Part shown: positions 58,263 through 64,000 of the stretch, piece after piece | Layout of the letters: the number at the start of each line of letters is the position of its first letter | How positions within the stretch are numbered: the first letter of the stretch is position 1 | Source: Sinohyriopsis cumingii | Lineage: Eukaryota; Mollusca; Bivalvia; Unionida; Unionidae | Assembly (NCBI GenBank): GCA_028554795.2 | Contig: CM068828.1 | Location: 18,426,436 to 18,490,435 of the forward strand | Reading direction: 5' to 3' | DNA: 64,000 nt | Notes under the pieces: model-generated | Seen by the model: the letters and a program-made list of their open reading frames with translations, nothing else | The model's database searches: none | What the model was told of the DNA's origin: nothing | Made by a program: the position numbers and the translations under genes

Positions 58263-61200
58263 GTGCTGGACTCGACTCGTATTTGCTATTGCAGATTTAT
58301 GTCCCGTGAACAATATCGTTTTCGCTAGTCGGTACACAACCTATATCCTTTTACATATTATTATGAGTTCTTTGATGTTTATGATTTTTAAATGGCAGTG
58401 TATCTCAATAATGTCATCATTTCATAGTTAATTTAATAACATCACACAAATGATGCTTATGGAATGGTTTTGTCAATTTTGTTTTCTTTTTTCTCTCATT
58501 TGTCGTTTGTAAGTTAGTGAAGTTATGACACGCTAACAACTTTATTCAAAACAGTTTTTCGGGGATTCAGATGAATTTAGTGGCCTGCAGTTTTGTTTTT
58601 AGCTTAAGTACAGTTACAGATTGTGTAATCTGTTGTTAATCGATGGTTACGAAACAAGTATAATTGAATGTATTCTTTGAATTTCATCACTCTTTATAAC
58701 GTAGTATTGACAAATATAAATCTTCCATTCCACGCGTAATAAATCATTTGATCATCCTTTTTTATCCTGCAAGATATTTATTTCGCTAATATATATACAG
58801 TAGATGACAAGTATCATCATAGGATAAACTGGCTGGAAGCACATTTCAAGTTGATATTTACACCTTCCATGTATGACACCTGTTCATAGCAAAATACATA
58901 GGGATTTCCACGGGGAAACTAATAGGGTTTCACAAATATTTATAAAAAGAAGTTTTGAGTTATACCTGGTGCTATGAATATAGATAAAGGGTTGACCACG
59001 GCTTGATAACCTGACCGACCTGTTGTCACGTTTGCTAAGATCCAACTACGGAGTCACGAATAAGCTATAATCTACCTGTCTTGGGAATATTACCACGGCC
59101 TTGAGGTTGATCTCTAAACATTGCCGAGGGGTTAGTGTTGAACTCTTATGCAAGGTTATCATGACCAGCCAGAGACCAGAAACTTGAGTTGGCAAAGGCG
59201 ACCGGTCGCGTCACTTAACAAAGGCTTGCCGTTACCATACCTATATGTTAAAGGTTATTTCAAGGATCAAAAGGAAAGTCCACGGGGTGAACGAGGCGTT
59301 TTCTTATCCGTCCCACGTTGACAGATAGCGAGAGTGACAATGTCCACTTAGTTTAATTGGATCGGTCCACAGCGATATCCAATCAAAAATTAAGATATAT
59401 GGCGTGATTACAATTCAGACCCGAATAATACCTTCCGAACTCGTAAGATTAGATCAGTATTCACCTGAAAGGATTGCAGATCAATAGGGTTTACTCTGAG
59501 AACGAAGCCACTCGTAATCAGGCGGCAGGAGTAGATTCTAAGGAAAGACGAAGCTTCGAAAAAGTTGGTAAGTTATTGCTCGATTTTTGAAGAATATTAC
59601 GGCATCATAATTGTAGTTATTTGTAGCATGTACACTTAATTATTAGGATCGTTTAGTATGCAGAATTACCTTTGTAGTGTTTCATTTACATGCGTATTTG
59701 AAAAAATGGGCTCGAGCCTTATGTGGAGAATTATTAGATCGAAGCGGAAGTATGTAGATTATTAGCTTGTGATCAGTAATAATTTTGTTATTTGCTATTA
59801 CATTATTTCATAGTAAACCAGTGCATTTATTAATGCGTTATGTTAGAATTTACATATGCTAGAATTGTGAATTTGGAAACTGGTTGAAGTATGTAAGATT
59901 TGTCTGGACGTATGCATATATCAGAGCATGGATATTTGAATATTTGCGTCCTTTGTATGAGTTGTAAGGTAAAGAAATGCGTCTGATTATTGTGGTATTG
60001 TTTAGTATAATGGGATTATGAATATGTACCGCTGTGACGGAATTTATCAATGTTAGCATAAGAAGAAATTGATACCGTACTGTATTATGACGTTTGTTTT
60101 ACCATACACGAACGTATGGGTATCTCGATGTGAACAAATGCGTGACCGAAGAAATTTAATAGCCGTTATCTGATGATAGGCTGTGTGTAGTGTGAGATGA
60201 GAGGGAAAAGGAAAAAGATTGTACCGTCTCTGTGTTTTCACAGGGAGCTTTTTCGGGGACAGAGAACTTCTGGTTCCATTATGTCCCAAGTCTTCAAGAG
60301 TTTGAAACAGAATTAAAACTGTAGCCGAGGCAGTCGAAGTCAACAGGAGTGTAGTCGTGGAGGGAGAAAGTGGAGGAGGAGAAGGAGACTAGAGAAAGTC
60401 GAGGAAGAGGAGGAGGAAAAGGAATTTGGAGAAAGGTCGGTGAGGAAGAGGAGAAGAAATTGGGAGAAATAGGAGAGGGAAAGGATACAACAGATGAGTA
60501 TAAGTACAAGGACAGGTGGAAATCAATCTCACAAGGCTAATCAAGCAATATACTTATTAAAGGGTAGAGCGCAAGGAGTGTAATTATAAATTTGAGTCAT
60601 TTGATTATTGAATTGTCATTAAATTGTTATTCATTGATTTTCAACCCTTTTTTGTATATTTAACCATCTAACCGTCAGCATTCCTGACTGGGGGCTCGGA
60701 CCTTTACATCTATCTTCCACTAAATTTAACTTCCAACAAAATAGTCTGAGTGGGACTTCTATAATAGTTTGAATACAATATTGGGAGCACCCTATCCCAA
60801 CCATATGCTTCGTCACACCTGTATTTCGCTTAAGTAAAAAAAAAGTATACAGGTAGTGTATTCCCGAAGGGAATAGAATTGCATTATTTACGGCATCAAA
60901 TCAAATTGATCAGCATATTTATTGTGTTTTCTTGCGGCGTACAAGCCAAAGTAAAAGTATAATTTATATTAGTGTTATTGCTCTATATAATTTTCCGTTC
61001 AGATCATACACCAAAAACTTAAGAGATAAAATTGTCAACACCCGTCAAATTACCAAACCTGAAAATTTAGACACCCACCAATACAATATGCGGGGATAGA
61101 AAAATGTATTATTGGTAGCATGGAGTCAAATTCCTCAGTATACATTACAATGTTTTCTTATGGCATAGAAGTTGAGAAGATAAAACCGGAATAAATTCTA

Positions 61201-62649
61201 TATGGTCAACACACTTATCACAAATATATGAAGGAGGTGCTTACCATAAAATGTAAATTAATGATAAACGATCTCGAACATCCCAGTTCACACACTTATT
61301 TCCACCTCTCATCAACTGGGCTATAGCCAAACAATACGCATGCGCAGATAGTTTAAGAAAATCGAGAGTTCTTCAACGGAGATTCAACAAATAATCATGA
61401 TACTGTTTGTTAACTAACATGACCAGTGCAGGGATTTATAAACGTACACGACTACAGTGCGGAATTGATCAACATATATGATTGATATGAGGATGCGATT
61501 GATAAATTAATATATCAACAGCTATTCTGACTATATATAATTACCAACAAATATGATCAACATGGGGAATTATCAAAAGGCATTACCAATGTATTGTTCA
61601 TCAATAAGTATTATGCCGTATTTGATTGTTACAATATAATGAATTTGACTTTTTAGGTTCAAAACCTGATACATATATTCCATCAACATACATTATGATA
61701 TTTATCTCTTGGCATCCAAATGATGGATACGAATATTTCAGACCCTCATCTGGTTCGTCCCGCCCAGCCTGCGGAAGGATCCAGCAAGAACCTCTCCATT
61801 CTGCAGTCTCTTCGGTCAAGAACTTTTGTTCCTCACACTGAGTGGACAAGTATCGTCCCTTGAACTAACCTCACCACTGACCGCATTATCCAGGTTACAT
61901 AACCCACATAGTTGGACGACACACCGTGACAGCTAAAGATACTATGTAACAGAAGTGTAAAACAAAATGAGAGACGTTTAAGTGCACATGAAATTATATA
62001 CTCTGTGCTTGCCTGCACATGAACTGACTCAGCTTCACATTCAGTGCTTTCATACGTACGAATATAGGCGATTATTATTAAAATAATCACGTTCGTAAAT
62101 GAATCAGTCTCCCATAGGAATAATCGGGTTGGCTTATAAAACTCGCATTTTTGGCCATTTATTTCGCACAAACATATAATTTAATTACGTGCCAACTCAG
62201 CTACAAAGTGTCTAACCTGCAGAAAAGTACATTCTATTTAATTACATGACATTAAGTGTTAAAGGTCAAACGTACTAAAACATTTAATATAGAAACAATT
62301 CTATCACGCAGAACGGATATTAGGAAAGAATACAATTTTCATGTTCACATATCTCTATAGCCGAATATTTCTGCCGAAATAGAGGACAGCTTACTAGCAA
62401 GACTTCTCAGCATTGTGACCATATAAAGAGAATTTGGACTACACATTCTTAGCTTGTGGTCATGTCCATGACCAGAGATCAAGAGGTAAAACTACTCCTG
62501 TCAGCTATGTACACTGCAATGAAGTCCACTTATATCTTAATTCATATATAATGCATAGCTAGTTTCCTACACACGATTCAATGGCATAAGCAAGCTCAAG
62601 TAAAACTATCTGAAGTATATACCGACTTCAGGGTTACACATGGTATGGG
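58263..62649. other. Host non-coding DNA
   Basis: No gene recognised. At 60345-60485 the plus strand is almost pure purine (GGAGGAGGAGAAGGAG). Near 60685 the words CCTGACTGGGGGCTCGGACC resemble a tRNA-Pro primer-binding site after a CA dinucleotide, a possible solo LTR trace, but no matching ends were confirmed. Confidence 0.4.
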
Positions 62650-62900
62650 GGACCCGAGTGGCGGAGTGGTCTAAAGCGCTCTCCGTTACGGATTACTGCC
62701 ATCTCACCTCTGTCTGCGTGAGTTCGAATCTAGGATTCGGCCACTGTGGGCATGTGAGAAAGCTTGCCAGTAGCTTCTCGTGGGTCGGTGGTTCTTCCCG
62801 GGGTTTTCCCGGGTTCTTCCTCCACCATTAATACTGGCCGCCATGCATAGCCTATTGTGCGCTGAAAAATGGCGTTAAACCCCACAACAACAACAACAAG
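62650..62900 (+). mobile_element. tRNA-derived SINE, copy 3
   Basis: The best preserved copy. A class II (Leu/Ser-type) tRNA head, GAGTGGCGGAGTGGTCTAAA, and B box GAGTTCGAATC lie 55 bases apart. The body follows with CTTCTCGTGGGTCGGTGG, CCGGGGTTTTCCCGGGTTC and CCATTAATACTGGCCGCC, then ATGGCGTTAAACCCC and an (AAC)n tail. RNA polymerase III transcription and LINE-aided copying are expected from the family type. Confidence 0.9.
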
Positions 62901-63018
62901 CACATGGTATGTATGGAAAACTTGTAGGTTTTACTTTGAAGCTTTATAAAATTTAGAAATGGAAGAGTTGCTTTACAGTATTGTATGAATTATGTCTAGA
63001 ACGGAAATGCACTGAATT

Positions 63019-63526
63019 GTGCAGCCACTTGATCTCTATTATATATTTATTATGTATTCATTCTTTTCTCCGTTAACTTTACATTGTCAGAATCGTTCAG
63101 TATTTTACGATATTGCACACCTTCATATTTCATTCACGTCCATAAAGGAACTACTTTCTATTGTAAACAAACAATGGACGCAGACGCCAGCACTTTTGAT
63201 TTGTAAACAAATCATGTACACTCGCGTAGTAGTCGTTTTACGATGTGGTTGTTTAAATTTGTTTCTGAATGAATTAAAGCAACTTTTTCTTGGACAGCCA
63301 CATACCAATTGCTTTGGCACATTCCGCTTTAATTTTTTGATACAATGTTTCGGATTTAGGCTAGCTATACAACAGACGCAAGAATGGGTCCTTACAAATA
63401 ACATGCAAGTGTCAAAACATAAACTGTCTTCTTTTGCCGGTGATAAGAATGGCAAAAATACACTTACAGTTTTACATCCTGAATTTCCTCAAAATGTGCG
63501 TTCATATTTTACCATACAATTGCAAT

Positions 63527-63528
<2 letters not shown>
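63019..63528 (+). other. Open frame of 169 codons, no recognised domain
   Basis: Open from an alternative start at 63019, ending just before a (TA)n array. Composition is unremarkable and there is no domain or splice context. It may be chance or a remnant of a transposon. Confidence 0.2.

Positions 63529-63533
<5 letters not shown>

Positions 63534-63583
<50 letters not shown>
63534..63583. repeat. (TA)n microsatellite
   Basis: About 24 TA units. The rest up to 64000 shows nothing recognisable. Confidence 0.95.
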
Positions 63584-63590
<7 letters not shown>

Positions 63591-64000
63591 CATCGTAATT
63601 TTAGGACTTTTAGGATCTTAGAGTCTCGGATTAAAAGCTAAACTCATTATCTGGAAAGTTGACATTTTCAACGTACAATTTTCACTGGGAACCTAACACA
63701 GCAAATTATTGTACAGTTTCTTTCAAATGTTCAAGCCAGACAAATTGTTGAAATCAAACAAAAACTGGTGTGCTGGATTGCTTGAATGATAACTAGGCTT
63801 CGTAGATCTTGTGAACCTACTGAAAGCATCTTGTTGTCTTATTTAAATATTAAACTAAGTTTGATTTTCTTTTCTGTTATACCTTACTCAGGGATGCCAG
63901 TCACTCCTGTTACTATTGATACAGTTCCAACAACAATTCCGAATGAAGTACCTATATTTTAGTCTATAATAGTTGCCGCAGTCGTGATTCTCACTACACA

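Noticed and set aside
58960-60700. Solo LTR before a tRNA-Pro-like primer site
   Set aside because: Only the primer-like word near 60685 supports it. No matching LTR start, no second LTR and no gag frame were found.
62650-62725. Functional tRNA gene
   Set aside because: The tRNA-like head continues into a SINE body with an (AAC)n tail and two sister copies; the acceptor stem is not closed.

Overview
The window looks like invertebrate animal DNA carrying integrated virus-like elements. The first 19.2 kb holds gene-dense DNA of the Polinton/Maverick-adintovirus type: a retroviral-type integrase, a B-family DNA polymerase, an A32-like packaging ATPase, a PLA2-domain protein, a double-jelly-roll-type major capsid protein and small virion proteins. 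The remaining 45 kb is A+T-rich host DNA with introns, tRNA-derived SINEs, microsatellites and very large minisatellite or satellite arrays. A marine invertebrate such as a mollusc would fit the BIR-domain gene, the SINE style and the repeats, but the species cannot be fixed from the sequence.

Region 1-8426 (element A) is the right-hand part of one element. In order it has the 3' end of a virion protein gene, two unknown small genes, an HNH endonuclease, a zinc-binding small protein, a 1147-residue polymerase-helicase-HNH fusion, integrase, PLA2 protein and packaging ATPase, then a 259-bp terminal module. Its genes are open, so it may be young.

Region 8427-19244 (element B) is a second, diverged element of the same family in inverted orientation. 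Its polymerase-helicase gene is shattered by frameshifts and cut at the helicase. The zinc protein and HNH gene are still open. A virion protein, the major capsid protein and minor virion proteins follow, several carrying in-frame stops. It ends in a 239-bp module with the same terminal motif, AGCAGCAGGG. Read together, the two elements give one gene order: coiled-coil virion protein, minor capsid proteins, major capsid, virion proteins, HNH, zinc protein, polymerase-helicase, integrase, PLA2, ATPase. The simplest history is that A inserted into the helicase gene of B.

Region 19245-64000 is host DNA. A BIR-domain (IAP-like) gene lies on the minus strand at about 33.1-25.6 kb, with four in-frame stops in one otherwise unbroken 3.8-kb frame. 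A diverged 1.1-1.3 kb duplication lies at 21.2-24.6 kb. A composite satellite block covers 40.8-50.6 kb, and a 42-bp minisatellite covers 52.2-53.3 kb. Three copies of one SINE and many dinucleotide arrays complete the region.

The most unusual signals are the polymerase-SF1 helicase-HNH fusion, the palindromic repeat family inserted in frame into element A genes, the hairpin-bounded terminal modules, and the nested inverted pair of related elements.
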